Shown here one piece after another: positions 31,494 to 42,590 of a stretch of 64,000 nucleotides of DNA. Location of the stretch: positions 40,001 to 104,000 of the forward strand of contig CAJNDS010002695.1 in the NCBI GenBank assembly GCA_905221605.1, in the 5' to 3' direction. The stretch is from Symbiodinium natans (taxonomy: Eukaryota > Sar > Dinophyceae > Suessiales > Symbiodiniaceae). The notes under the pieces are model-generated. The model had not been told where the DNA came from. It ran no database searches and was given only the letters and a program-made list of their open reading frames with translations. The translations under genes were made by a program, and so were the position numbers. Positions within the stretch are counted from its first letter, which is position 1; the number at the start of each line of letters is the position of its first letter.

Positions 31494-34400
31494 GGCGGCT
31501 GGTCCTTCGTGCGCCTCACACCCGAGGAAGTGCGCAAGGCCAGGTGGCGACGGGATTTTGGGGGTATTTGGACCAGGAATTCAGGTTTTCTGTGATTGAA
31601 TGCTGGGGCAGCGCGCACAGAGCTTTCCATAAATCTGACCAGGGCGGCCTACAGACAAGCTCCTACGACATCTTTATTGTTCCTGGCGGCTACGCGCCCA
31701 ACTTCGCGGAATCTCGGCTCAGTGCCGCAAAGAGGGGTGCCCTGAGTCCCCAACCTTCAAAACTATACACTGGGCTGAGCCTGAAGACTGGGAGCCTACC
31801 TGTAGCTACTCCTATAGTCAAGAGGAGCCCATAGGGTCTCCCCACCTGGCAAGCCTCAGCCTGTTGTTCAGCCCAACGCTGCCTGAAACGATGCTGATCG
31901 GACGATTGCCTAGCGCGCACTGTCCTATCGCTTTGTTCTGACGGGCCTGTCCCATCTCTCAAAGGAACCTTTCGAATCCTGCTCCTTCAAAGTTTCCGCA
32001 TCACCTAGGCAGAGCTCGGCGAGCTCGGTGGCGAGCGCATCCGTGAATTCGTCAAGGCCTGATGGGCAATCCTCTGGGAGACTTAGAGCCATTCTGATTA
32101 GAAGCATCAGGCATATATAAGGTCTGCACACAATTTTTCTGATTAGAAGCATCAGGCATATATAAGGTCTGCACACAATTTTGGCGTCAACAACAGGTCG
32201 CATGCTCAAGTTTTGACATCAATTACGAACTCCCGCTGTAATGGTATGAAACTAATCAGGCTGGTGGTGGCTACGTCGGTATTTGTGCCGGTGCCTACCT
32301 TGGCACCTCCTGGGGTTACGACTTGCTGCCCGTGAATGTCTTGGACAGGGCCGAAGCAGTTGTTGCAGTAGCCAAAAGCTCCTTGACTAGAGCTCTTGTC
32401 ACTATATAGTGTAAACAACCGCAGACATGTGCCAGAGACTCGCAATTCCCTGCAGGACATCGACCATTGGGACCGCGGAAAGACTGATGCCTGTGAGCTC
32501 AGCGCAACAGACGCCGGGAGGCGCGTGGCCGGTGCTTCCTTGCCCGCGACGTTCAAAGTGCGCTATGCCAATGGTCCACTCCTGGAAATTCTCGACTCCT
32601 GCGTTGAGTCCTTTGTCGACTTCCAGTCGCAACTCAGAGGTAAACGCGGTACCTATCCCCCATTGATGAAGGGCTCGCCCGCTCTTCTGGGAGGGCCTCT
32701 CGGCAAAGGCCGGGTACTGCTCGTTTCACCGCACATCGAGGGCAGCCCAGAGTTGGGCGACTGCTTCCGCAGCTTCGTTCGCTGGACGGCCTTGGGCGCC
32801 ACAGCGAGGGCCGAGCCGAAAGCGCCTCCACCGGCGCCGCCGAAGGTTACAGAAACCCCAGAAGTGACGGAAGCACCCACGAAGCCCACGGAGCCGAGAG
32901 CTACGGAAGCTCCCACGCAGGCTCCCGCCAAGGCTACCGAGGCAGACATCATCGAAATCTTCCGGAAGTTTGACCTGAATAACGATGGCCTGCTGGATGC
33001 TTTGGAGCTGGAGACACTTCTGCGCAGCCTGGATGCTGAGCAGGCGGACCTCGCCAGCATGGGGGAGCTCGTAGCGAAGATGAAGTTGCAAGAAAGCAAA
33101 GGCATCCCCTATGAGGAACTAGTTGCCTGGGTGTTCGGGGCTCCCTGCTCCTTCGACCGGCCGGATGTCGAGACAGACGGAGAGGAGGATGCGATCATGG
33201 ATAAGATGTCGATGGTGCGGATGCAGTGCTTGGCTCAGTTCCGCTCTAGAGACGCTGAAACACCCGGAGGATCGGGAGCCGCGGAGCCTGGCCCCCCCCA
33301 GCTCGCCCGAACTTGCAGCGACGGTTGCACCGGCAAGCAGCAAGTCGTGTCCGATGAGCGTGTGGAGGCCTCTGTGGTCACCATCCAGCGTGCGGCCCGT
33401 GCGCGGGCGACGAGCAAGGGTGCCGAAGACATCGCAGCCGCCGCAACCTTGGCGGCGAAGCAAGAGAAGGAGGCCACCGAGGCCGCAGAGGCCGCAGAGG
33501 CTGCAGCCAAGCCCAAAGCGGCTCCAAAAGCAACTCCCAAAGCAGCTTCCAAAGCTGCAGCTTCCAAAGCTGCAGCTGCTCCACCGGCAGGGCCCATTCT
33601 CAAGCGGGGTGGCCTGGACTACATTTGCTGTCTCGGAGGCCCCGTGCTGATCACCGCCCCACACTCCATCAAGATTGTGCGCGGGGGCGGCGAGACCCAG
33701 GAGCGGACGCGCAACCACAAGCGCGAGCGCTGGACCGCCGAGATGTCGGTGATCGTGGCCCCCTGGAGCCCTTCAAAGGCAGAACTCTTTTCCTTTTTCA
33801 AGACGGTACATGTATCACGCTTGCGTGCATGAATAACTTCGCCCGCCCTTGTTCGAAACAGTCTGGCGAACGAATAAATAAAGACACGACCGAATTGAAT
33901 AAACATGTTCGTCAGCTTTTTGGACGTTGTTTAGGTCATGTCCTGTACAAAAAACAACCAGGCTTAGGGTCATGGATCTATACTCTTGATCCAAAACGCT
34001 AGGACCCTATTGTAGTACTCGTACTGCAGAGTTCCCACGATTTCGTCAACCCAAAAAGTTAAGCAGCTTTAGCAGTTGCCTTTGGGAAGCGGATCAGATA
34101 GGATAGCTCAGGCTCGAGAGCTGTGCCGGGCTGGCCTACCTGCCTCCGTGATGGTTTGGAATCGCGCGGCGGGCCCGGGCCACGGGCCACTGGGCAAGTA
34201 GAGTCGGAGGGGGGGAAGGGGGTCTTAATCTACAGCGACATCTTATGTATGAGTGTACCGTCATCCAAAGTTCACGCGAGGCCTCAAAGCCACCCGTGAC
34301 TGCACCGAGGCGACTGGACCCAAACTATTTGTTGGCCTCGCAGTTCCGGATGTCTCCTTGGCATCGAGCACTCCACCGCTGGGCCACGACTGTGGGTGGT

Positions 34401-35075
34401 GGGGGTCCGGGCTCAGGGGCAGGCATTCCGGATGCCCTTTTAGAGTCTTTTCGAACTCCTTGCTTCTAAGGTCTTAATTCTGTCTTATGCGGTTTTTGCT
34501 GGGCACAAGAGCAACATAAATATCAACATGAACCACCGTCAAATGAACACGGCAGACCTCCGCAAAGCTTCGAAAGCAAGAGCCGCAAAAGGCATCCCCC
34601 TCCTTCACGTGGACTTGCACGGCAAAGTCTCAGAAAAGCTGCATTTGGACTTGGGTGCCGCGCCCCTGGAAGAGGTGGGTTTGCCTCGAAAGTCTTCATG
34701 GTGCAGGGCTTTGGGATGTTTGAGGGACAACGTGCAAGTTGTGCACTTTGGGAAACCCAATCTCAGTTTTGAGTCCAGGTCTGGCCAGCCTCGGATCAAA
34801 GCTTCGTGAGGGCCCTGAAGTACAACTTCTGTGCAAAGCTGGACAAAGTTCTGGCTGATTGCCGCGTGCTGTCCATGAAGGGGAAGCAGATCAAAGTAGA
34901 TGCAGACCCCTGCTGCTGGGCGGTTAGTGTGAAGATGTGCTGGTGCTCGGTTTTGAAGCATAGCAAGTTCACGATCATGATAAGGCTTGCACGGCTTCTG
35001 GGGCGAAGACACCGTGACCACCATCTCCCACCAGTCGGTCCTCCTTGGAATCCCTGCGGTCCAGCTCCTCACTCA
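31494..35075 (+). CDS. Multi-domain protein: amidotransferase-like, EF-hand, IQ-like, hydrolase-like
   Basis: Assembled exons: 31494-31543 (WSFVRLTPEEVRKA, tentative); about 31655-31720 (SSYDIFIVPGGYAPNFAE); 32260 to about 32355 (GGGYVGICAGAYLGTSWGYD then LLPVNVLDR); about 32520-33745; about 34555-34674 (LLHVDLHGKVSEKLHLDLGA, donor GTGGGT at 34675); 34811 to about 34915 (NFCAKLDKVLADCRVLSMKG); about 34985-35065 (WGEDTVTTISHQSVLLGIPA). The first part matches the class-I glutamine-amidotransferase-like fold of the biotin-ligase N-terminal domain: a PGGY turn, a GICAGAYLG elbow with the Cys, and GKGRVLLVSPHIEGSPE. The large exon then has a Pro/Thr linker, one EF-hand (DLNNDGLLDALE, residues D-N-D at ligand positions), an IQ-like helix (TIQRAARARATSKG), an Ala/Lys-rich linker, and GPVLITAPHSIKIVRGGG, which with the later exons resembles N-formylglutamate-amidohydrolase-like hydrolases. 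The EF-hand suggests calcium control. Exon edges are approximate. Confidence 0.62.
32092..32181. repeat. 45-base tandem duplication in an intron
   Basis: Two almost identical 45-base copies (32092-32136, 32137-32181) beginning TTCTGATTAGAAGCATCAGG and each containing GCATATATAAGG. They lie in the intron before the GICAGAYLG exon. Confidence 0.9.
33830..34510. other. Intron of the multi-domain gene
   Basis: Sequence between the large exon and the VDLHGK exon. No other exon supported. Confidence 0.4.
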
Positions 35076-35084
35076 TCGAATATG

Positions 35085-35180
35085 AGTTACAAGTATTTTA
35101 TTCATACTCATCAAAATAATGATAGTATGATTTTTCATAGTATTAATTGAGATTAGTAATATAATATAAACTAAGAAAGG
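35085..35180. other. AT-rich stretch after the multi-domain gene
   Basis: About 80 percent A+T, no coding frame. Confidence 0.5.
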
Positions 35181-35337
35181 AACTAGTCAAGCCGCAGCCC
35201 GAGGCCTTTTTTTGCCAGGCCATAGCATCTGTTGTCTGCAAGGCCTCGCAAACTTAAGAAGGAAGCAGCTGCTCGTGCAAGATCCGCGCTTCGGCGCACA
35301 GGGCTCCCCAAGCCCCGAAAACCCAAACCCTACATCC

Positions 35338-35431
35338 CTAAACTTCCCTAAACCCGAAAATCCTGAACCCCATTTCCCCTAACCCCTATAAACCCTAAAC
35401 CCTAAACCCTAAACCCTAAACCCTAAACCCA
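35338..35431. repeat. CCCTAAA interstitial telomere-like tract
   Basis: Degenerate copies grade into five perfect CCCTAAA units at 35393-35428, on the 5' side of a candidate exon. Confidence 0.92.
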
Positions 35432-35449
35432 TCGTGTGTTGGTAGGGTT

Positions 35450-35555
35450 GCGGTTTGTCCACTGGATCCTGAGCCCCGAAGGTTCGAGATGCCGCCGCGG
35501 CTCCGTGAGCAGCTGGTCATGGACCGGGCACGAAGTGTTAACTTCGGCCTTGGGG
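35450..35555 (+). CDS. Candidate exon between opposed telomere-like repeats
   Basis: After TTGGTAG the frame reads RFEMPPRLREQLVMDRARSV. CCCTAAA repeats lie upstream; GTAGGGTTTAGGG starts at 35557. Product unknown. Confidence 0.38.
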
Positions 35556-35556
35556 T

Positions 35557-35700
35557 GTAGGGTTTAGGGTTTAGGGTTTAGGGTTACACGCGCGCGCGCG
35601 CACCCACCCACCCACCCTCCCACCCACCCACACACACACACAAACAACACACACACACACACACACAACACACACACACACACACACACACACCCAAAGC
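35557..35700. repeat. TTTAGGG tract followed by CG/CA microsatellite
   Basis: Four TTTAGGG units (35560-35586), then (CG)n, CCCACC and (CA)n repeats to about 35695. Confidence 0.9.
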
Positions 35701-35836
35701 CCAGTACCCGAATAAGCCCCTGAAGCCGAGAAAATAATCAGAAAATCCCACAAAACCTCAAACCCGAAACCCCGCATAAACCCCATAAGCCTCGTAAAAC
35801 TCATAAAGTCTCATCGAAACCGAAAAAGAGCCCTAG

Positions 35837-35921
35837 CGAGGACCCAGAGCTGGGCCGCCGCTTTGCCAGCGCCATCGCCGAGGTCTACCGGGACGTGGCG
35901 GCTCGGAGAATTGCTGAGCAC
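35837..35921 (+). CDS. Candidate exon with a GA donor
   Basis: After AGCCCTAG the frame reads EDPELGRRFASAIAEVYRDV then AARRIAEH, strongly helical with high GC3. The 3' edge reads CACG followed by GATCTTTAGGG, so the donor appears to be GA. CCCATAAGCC-type sequence precedes and TTTAGGGTTT follows. Confidence 0.52.
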
Positions 35922-36104
35922 GGATCTTTAGGGTTTACGCGCACACACACACACAGGGTCCTCTGAGTTATAGTGCGTGTACGACAACCCTACATAACAG
36001 CTGCATGAAACTCCATCACATGAAGGACACATATAAGGCTACCACCTCAGAGCAAGCTTTCGATCCCCAAAGGCCCCTCGAATTCGAGGTCACACCTTGG
36101 TGGG

Positions 36105-36210
36105 CGGCGCGCAGCGCCTCCCTTTCACCATGGCCCAGGCTCTACCCCATCGACCCCGCCTTGGCTGAGGACGTCGCTGCTCGGCCCCAATTGTGTGAGA
36201 GGTGGCGTAG
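36105..36210 (+). CDS. Candidate exon, product unknown
   Basis: Frame reading LYPIDPALAEDVAARPQLCE, open and GC-rich. Edges uncertain. Confidence 0.3.
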
Positions 36211-36642
36211 ATGCCCCCCCTTCTGGCGCAGTCGATGGCCATTTGCCGTCTGGCGAAGATTGCCCGTCCCTTCGACAAGCCCCTCTTTCACGAAACTTAG
36301 CGTTTTGAAGGAGCACTTTTTAGCAAGGGAGGGCTTTTGCTCCCCCACGAATAGTCCGAAAGCCTGAGCTTGAAACGACCAAGCATACAACAATCCGAAT
36401 CGGCGACCGCCAGCCTGAAGACTACACACAAAGACGACCTGCAAACAAGCAGGTTCGTCCATGAATCTTGGGTTTATGTTCAGGGCTCAGAGCAGTTCTG
36501 GTTTGGGGGCGGGGTTGCTATGGTTTGCGGGGGGAGGCCTTGGGGGCAGGGGCCGTCCATCTCATTTTGCTTTCCGATTGCAAACGTCGTCGATTCCGGG
36601 GGCGTCCTTTAATGATGACAGCTTCGGAATGCTAAGTTGCCA

Positions 36643-36750
36643 TGGACGATCCGGCGGCACCCTCCGAAATTGTTTGCCACATGCTTCGGAAGGGAGATGA
36701 AAGTTTTGATTTCAGAGTGCAGGAGCAGGTTTTGTTCGATCCGGCCTTTG
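36643..36750 (+). CDS. Candidate exon, product unknown
   Basis: Frame reading DDPAAPSEIVCHMLRKGDES then FDFRVQEQVLFDP. Possibly begins at ATG 36642. No domain recognised. Confidence 0.4.
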
Positions 36751-36929
36751 GGCTTAGTAAGCCCTATAGGCCTTGGATTAGATGCATGTGGCCTTCCGGC
36801 TCACGGGGCTTCCCACAGACACCCACAACCGTAGCTTCTCCCAAGGCCCAAAACCCTATCATGGTCCTGAGGAGACCGTACAAGGCTTCAAGACCCTCTG
36901 AACCCTGCACCATTCCCCTAAACCCTGAA

Positions 36930-37103
36930 CTTCCTAAACCCTAAACCACCCTAAACCCCTAAACCCTAAACCACCCTAAACCCTATACCCCTAAACCCTA
37001 AACCACCCCAAACCCCTAAACCCTATACCCCTAAACCCTAAACCACCCTAAACCCCTAAACCCTAAGCCCCTATACCCTAAGCCCCTAAACCCCTAAACC
37101 TAC
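36930..37103. repeat. CCCTAAACC interstitial telomere-like array
   Basis: About 170 bases of CCCTAAACC/CCCCTATA variants, with a longer higher-order period of roughly 60 bases (CCCTAAACCACCCTAAACCC). It ends directly before the exon at 37108. Confidence 0.92.
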
Positions 37104-37107
37104 TGAG

Positions 37108-37206
37108 GAGGAGACCCAACCCCGTGGCGGCATGGAGGCCTTTGAGCCCTGGGCCAACCAAATGGTTGACGAGTTCCTCCAGGCCCCGGTGCCCTTGAGC
37201 CTTTTG
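37108..37206 (+). CDS. Candidate exon between opposed telomere-like arrays
   Basis: After TACTGAG the frame reads EETQPRGGMEAFEPWANQMV then DEFLQAPVPLSLL. C-strand repeat upstream, G-strand repeat (37207-37276) downstream. Product unknown. Confidence 0.48.
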
Positions 37207-37276
37207 GGGTTCAGGGTTCAGTGTTCAGGGTTCAGTGTTCAGGGTTTAGGGTTTAGGGTTTAGGGTGTGGGGTTCA
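37207..37276. repeat. TTCAGGG/TTTAGGG telomere-like tract
   Basis: Alternating GGTTCAGGG, GTTCAGTG and TTTAGGG units beginning at the 3' edge of the preceding exon. Confidence 0.85.
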
Positions 37277-37279
37277 GGG

Positions 37280-38700
37280 CTTAAGGGCTGAGGAGGCGAG
37301 TGGAAATCCTTGGCAGGGACATAGCGAATTAAGTAGTTATCAGGAATTTGGGAGGGATTGTGTGGTTTGCACAAACCTCGCACGTCAGGAATCCTTCTTT
37401 GTCAGCCTTCATGCTAACGGGCTACCGCACGCAACCTTGAAACAAAGCCGCTCCGCTCTGTAGTGCAAAAAAGGCCTCGCCTCTGCCCCCTTGGTGTTTG
37501 GGCGTATCCCCGCAGATCGAAAAGATGTCCACTGCGGAGCCGCAAATCTGAGCAGCAATGCAGTTACTAGTACCCTCAAAGTCAGGGCTCTAAGTCAGGC
37601 TTCTTCGTTGGATGCGTTTTTGTTCGAAAGACGTGCTTTTTGTACAGTTGACATTCGTTTCATGCTGGGTCTTTCTGAAGTGATTGCAGTTGGCAGACTG
37701 GCAGACAAGATATAGTGTTGGCGGGGGAGTATGTGACATTACCTGACATCGAGCATTCGCACCAATGACATCGGCTTAGCGAGACAAAGTGCTGCAGCCA
37801 AAGTGCTGCAGCTGGCTCAGAGTCCCGTTGCAAGGGCACCCCCGTGTGACTCAGCAAAGTGGTGCTAGCTGTGATTCTGTGGAGATCTGGTCAGACTCGG
37901 ACATTACATGCGATGCTGATGCTGGAAGCATACCCAGTGTAGCCAGCTGTGCCTAGCAACAACGTCTCAGTTTACATGTAGCATTCTGCCAAGGTTTTGC
38001 GAGACTCGCAACTGGCAATTCACAGGCCGATTGACTGAGTTACTCGTAGCGACTACGTCGGGCGTTCGAATGCGCTCGACATGTTTGTCATACTTGAAGA
38101 CAGTAGCTCAGATGCAAGTCAAGCCTGCTCACTGCCGCCAGGCACGGACCAAGCCGTTGCACAAGGGGGGTTGGATGCCCAGCGCAAGTGGCACTTGATC
38201 TGTGTAAATTCTTTTTTTTGCAGGATCAGCATGTCAGTGCATGTTTGTGCCTACGGCTAGACTTGACTTGCCCTGAGCCTTTGTAGGGTTTGGCAGCCAG
38301 GCCAGACTTGCTGGTAAGCGCAGAATCTGCCAGCCACAAGCTCAGCCCGTAGACGAAGCTTGACTATCGAAACCTGTTCCAGCGGATGCGCCGATGAGAT
38401 GGTACTCGTATACCTGTGCAAAGATCGGACATACATGATCAGGGGGGCTTTAGGTTTAGGGCCAGTTTAGGGTTGAGGTATGAGAAGGGCGTTTGAAGCG
38501 CAGTGGAGGAACGCAGGCATGAATTTCTCACTCTTCAAGTCTTCAAGCATGTACAATGTACGCGACAGGCATGAAGGCAGAGGATGCGCAGACACACACA
38601 CACACACACAGCATCACGTGAACTCTCACTTCCTGAACTATTCTTCGCTGTTTGTTCGTTCCTTCCTCTTCCGTTGTCTGTGCAGAACATGCGCCAGGTG
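37280..38700. other. No gene recognised
   Basis: Mixed sequence including a short (CA)n tract at 38592-38610. Open frames at 37491-37715 and elsewhere have no convincing coding character. Confidence 0.35.
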
Positions 38701-38704
38701 CCGG

Positions 38705-38785
38705 ACTCCTGCGATGGCTTTTGAAGATCGACGAGGCCCTGCTAAGGGCAGCGATGTCTGCCAGGAGAGTACCTCGACTCAATCA
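38705..38785 (+). CDS. Candidate exon, product unknown
   Basis: Frame reading LLRWLLKIDEALLRAAMSAR followed by RVPRLNQ, strongly helical. Edges uncertain. Confidence 0.33.
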
Positions 38786-38809
38786 GGCCATTAGCCCCCT
38801 CTGATTCAG

Positions 38810-38875
38810 GGCAACGACGCCGTCGAGGTGGGTGTGGTGCCGGTCAGTGAGGTGGAGGCCCACGATGGCTCATGA
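38810..38875 (+). CDS. Candidate terminal exon
   Basis: Acceptor TGATTCAG; the frame reads GNDAVEVGVVPVSEVEAHDG and ends SER-stop at TGA 38873-38875. It may be the last exon of the gene that includes 38705-38785. Confidence 0.35.
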   Translation, partial: GNDAVEVGVVPVSEVEAHDGS

Positions 38876-40121
38876 CTCCTCTTCAAAAGGCACATGCTGT
38901 CGACCAGCAGTCTGAATCCGTCCACAATCTCGGAGACTGCTTGGCTTTGCCCTCCTGCTGCGCGAGTGCATCTCCAGGAGCCCGGATACCTGTTCAACAC
39001 CGGTCAGTGCGGCATCCAAGCAAAAAAAGGAAAAGCTTTGGGACATACGGTCTAGTTCAAGTTGAAGCTTTGCTTTCTTCTGGCTGGCTCTTGGGACTTT
39101 AACCTTTTGGGTTTTTGTAGAAACTAGAATAAGGAGTCTAAAAGTTAAAGTTCTGGGAGGGGTTGAGAAGTCAGCCAAGGAGGAGGCCGAGCCCCCAAGC
39201 CACGTGCAACCAGGAACCAAATCAGTGTTCCCCCCTGATATTGCTTCAACTTCTGCCTCGGAGGCTCAGCAATCACAATCAAATGGATCTGGAACGTTCT
39301 TCTCTTCGGGATGTTAACCTCAGAGGATCCCAATCCCAAACATGAACCCTATCTCTAAAACTGCACCCTCAATGCAATATCTTGGACCCTAACCGACATG
39401 CCCAGAACGCTGTCACCTTCAGGTGTGGCCTGAAATCTGAGAACGTTAGCGGGGGAGAAAGTGGAGGCGAGCAAAAGCCGCTACCTCAGCGGAGGTGGCT
39501 GTCTCTGGAAGCCTTCCGACTAGTTGGTGCTATATTTGGGTTCAGGTTCATGTCAAAGTAGATCCCTAAACGAACGCAGCAAAGCAATGAATGCCTCAGC
39601 AATTGAAAAGCAACTTCATGCTAACCTGGCCAGAGCAATTCTATCAAAGAAGCCTCAGCGAGCAATGGCTTCTGCCTTTCTCAGATTCAGATTGGTCATA
39701 GACGAGTTGGAATGAAGGTGGCAAGAGTGTACAGTAAAGCCTCAAACCCCACAGTCCCAAAGCCTTCATTCTGTTTCAGCCCTCACCCTGGGGGGCGGGG
39801 GAGGGGGGGTCGCGGTGGCTGTGGTGGTTGTCACACTCATTCGTGGCACAAATAAATGACGACTAAACTATACGTGTATACGCGCGTAAACTATTTTCAC
39901 ATGTACATCTACAATAATTAATGTTGGACCCGGTTTAATTGGAGGGGTCACTACTGTCTCGGACAAGATAATTTGCTGACTTGTGATTGCGTGGCTGCCT
40001 GGCAAGAGTTGTTGCTGGAATGGCTTTTGGGAAGAGTGTCGGAGATGTACTTTTTGCAGCTTCAAGCCTAAGCTCTCCTCTTGCTCGAGTGTGGCCAAGC
40101 GCCAGAGAGCAGAAATGCCGC
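38876..40121. other. No clear gene
   Basis: A possible exon at 39422-39510 (CGLKSENVSGGESGGEQKPL) and a small frame at 39580-39715 (SAIEKQLHANLARAILSKKP) are the only coding-like parts; both are weak. Confidence 0.25.
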
Positions 40122-40334
40122 GTTTTTCAAGTTTCAAACTCGTTTCCATAGTTTCAAATTAGTTTCAAAATAGTTTCAAAATCCAGTTGCAAAATCGCTG
40201 TTAAGGGGAAGCTGCATTTTTCTACGGGCAATTCAAAAAAATGATCTCAGAGGTTCTTGATTTTCAAAACGCGCGGACAGAAATTGCAGTTCCCCCTTAA
40301 CAGCGATTTTGCAACTGGATTTTGCAACTAATTT

Positions 40335-40582
40335 TAACGCTACGCGACCCGCCTCGGCCCGGCCCAGCGCATCCGCGTGAGCATGGTGATTCCGCAGCGC
40401 CCAAGTCGCTGGACCCCAAGATAAGGGTTGGGTTGAGGGTTGAGGGTTGAGGGTTCCGGGTTTATGGTTTATGGTTTGGGGTTTGGGGTTGAGGGTTAGT
40501 TTAGGGCTCAAGGTTCACGCTTTGGGGTTGAGGGTTTTTTTGGGTTCGGCTTGGAGTGATCGTAGGGTTGAGCCAGGCCCCT
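40335..40582. repeat. Dispersed repeat module, copy 2
   Basis: Near-identical to 20594-20864 with several short deletions and with TTTAGGG changed to TTGAGGG. It is followed, as in copy 1, by a G-rich tract and the GCCTGTTCTG module. Confidence 0.87.
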
Positions 40583-40605
40583 TAAGGTTTAAGGCGACTC
40601 TTCGG

Positions 40606-41055
40606 CAGGGTGGGGGGGAGGGTGGAGGTGGGGTGGGGTGGGGGGGGTGGGGGGGTGGGGGGGGTGGTGGGGGGGGGGGTGGGGGTGGGTAAGACCCCCT
40701 GGGGGGGCGAGGCCAGCGTGGGGGGTGGGGGGGCACCGGGTGGGGGGGGTGGGGGGGTGGTGGGGGTGGGGGGGGGTGGGGGGTGGGGGCGTGGGGGGGG
40801 GTGTGTGGGGGGCGGGGGAGTGAGGGGGGTGGGGGGGGGGGGGGGGGTGGGGGGGGTGGGGGGTGGGGGGGGGGTGGGGGGGGGGGGTGGGGGGGGGTGG
40901 GGCGGGTCGTGGGGGGGGGGGGGGGGGTGGGGGGGGTGGGGGGGTGGGCGGTGGGGGGTGGGGGGGGGGTGGGGGGGGTTGGGGGGGGTGGGGGGGTGGG
41001 GGGGGGGTGGGGGGGGGGGGGGGGGTGTGGGGGGGGGTGCGGGGGTGTGGGGGGG
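40606..41055. repeat. G/T-rich tract with G-quadruplex potential
   Basis: About 450 bases of GGGGGGTGGGGG-type sequence with dozens of G-runs. Gly/Trp/Val-only frames on + and Pro-only frames on - are artefacts. Confidence 0.95.
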
Positions 41056-41162
41056 GGTGCCTGTTCTGACAACCTATACACCTCCGGGTCGAGGCCTCAA
41101 CGGATTTGAAACTGATTGGAAACTAATTTGAAACTATGGAAACGAATTTGAAACTTGAAAAA

Positions 41163-42240
41163 TACCATATTCCGGACTTTCTACCCCCATCCTGGCCCCT
41201 CACACACGGCCCTCACGCGCGGGAAGTTGACTTTGGTCAGCCGTGACAAGAGACCAGAGTTTCCGAAAATTTGCCAGTTTTCAGACTGTTGATGGACGAA
41301 ATCCTGCATCACTTTTGTTATGCAGGTCATCCCTTCCAAACCCTGAATCTTAAAATTGCTGTCCTTGCAATGCTTCGAAAGTGCATGTGTGTGAATGACC
41401 GAAATCCTGCATCACCCATATGCGCACGCAACAGTGAAATTCGAGGGGCGCGGGGAGCTTGATTACCAACTGTCGCACGCGTGTAACGTAGGGGGTCATG
41501 CAAGATTTTGTCCATCCGCAGTATTATGCGTTTTTCTCAAAACTTATAGGGACCCCCATTTTTGAGGGTGGTCCTCAATTATGTGATGTTGCCGGGCCGG
41601 GGATGAAGGGCGGGGGGCCGGGAGCCAAAAACTAAAAAATGTTTTGAATATGAAGCTCAGGAATTTCTGGTGTCCGGCTTTATTAAAATTCCTTTTATAC
41701 TTTCATTACGAAACAGGCCCCCAAACAATTTTCCAAGGGAGTAGCCCACGAGCTGCACTGATTCGCTGTTAGTAAATTGTTTCGGTTACCCACATTAATC
41801 CACAGCCACTCTGGCCAGGGAGCTACAAAGCCTGGAAAGCTTAGAGCCTTAAGTTTCAAGCCTTCCCCTCAACCCTCGACCCTAGCCGCCCGACCCCCAG
41901 CCCCCGTCCCAGCCTATAGAGGATCCCCGAAACCCCCAAAATTGTTTGGGGGGGGGGGGGGGAATACTAAACGGGGTCCAACATTATAGGCATATGACGA
42001 CTACTTAGACTTAGTTCATCAGTAGGATGGCTGAGATTAACGGGGCCCATGAAGGGACCCGAAATGAGGGAGCCACTCACATGCGTCATTCGAAGGCGAG
42101 TTGGGTGTTGTTCCAGAAAACTCCACCCTTGAACGTGGACTAGTGGAGCAACTAATCTTCGACATCACGACTGTGATCAGGGAATGATACTTTGTGCCAT
42201 CAACAGACTTCAGGCATTCGCAGAGATAAAAAGAGCAGAG
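41163..42240. other. No gene recognised
   Basis: Mixed sequence with a G16 run at 41947-41962. No supportable exon. Confidence 0.35.
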
Positions 42241-42247
42241 AACAAAG

Positions 42248-42356
42248 CACGATCTCCTTGCCCTCGCGGAGCAAGATGCCTGCCTTGGGCCAAGGCCTAC
42301 GTGGCCGATCTACCAGAAGTTTGTGGAGATCATCTGCGATGTGGACCGCAAGAAGG
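42248..42356 (+). CDS. Candidate exon, product unknown
   Basis: Frame reading LLALAEQDACLGPRPTWPIY then QKFVEIICDVDRKK, with a GTCAGAG donor at the end. Possibly an upstream exon of the PDI gene; unproven. Confidence 0.45.
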
Positions 42357-42590
42357 TCAGAGGGAGAAGGTTCTGCAAGTCATTCAGGGTTGTGTCTGTT
42401 TCGTCAAGCACATGACGATGGATGAGAGGGATCCCTTACCGATTTGAACCTTCTGAGCGAGGCTAAGGCATTTGACTCGACAGTGACGCTGTGGGCAGAC
42501 TTCCCGCCTCAACAGCTGTCATGCTGCTTTCGGACTTGAGGTTGTCTGGGAGTTTGGTCATGTTTCTCGTGAATCCACAACCGCAACAGG

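Larger units (their letters stand above)
40122..41162. mobile_element. Inverted-repeat element with nested hairpin and G/T tract
   Basis: Outer arms of about 57 bases, 40122-40177 and 41105-41162, are inverted copies (TTTTTCAAGTTTCAAA ... TTTGAAACTTGAAAAA, sharing CGTTTCCATAGTTTCAAATT). Directly inside the left arm is a second inverted pair, 40178-40218 and 40281-40323 (AAAATCCAGTTGCAAAATCG). The interior contains dispersed-repeat copy 2 (40335-40582), a G/T tract (40606-41055) and the 41057-41106 end module. No transposase is encoded and no target duplication is obvious, so it looks like a non-autonomous element with nested parts. Confidence 0.68.

Noticed and set aside
36930-37276. A true chromosome end
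   Set aside because: The telomere-like arrays are short, degenerate, in both orientations and internal to coding regions, so they are interstitial.
38870-39220. Minus-strand frame of 116 codons
   Set aside because: Low-complexity Ser/Thr/Lys composition, no homology recognised, opposite to the clear local gene direction.
40335-40582. CRISPR-like or regulatory array
   Set aside because: Repeats are telomere-type without spacers; the context is eukaryotic.
40515-41131. Pro-rich (-) and Gly/Trp-rich (+) frames
   Set aside because: Direct translation of the G/T tract.
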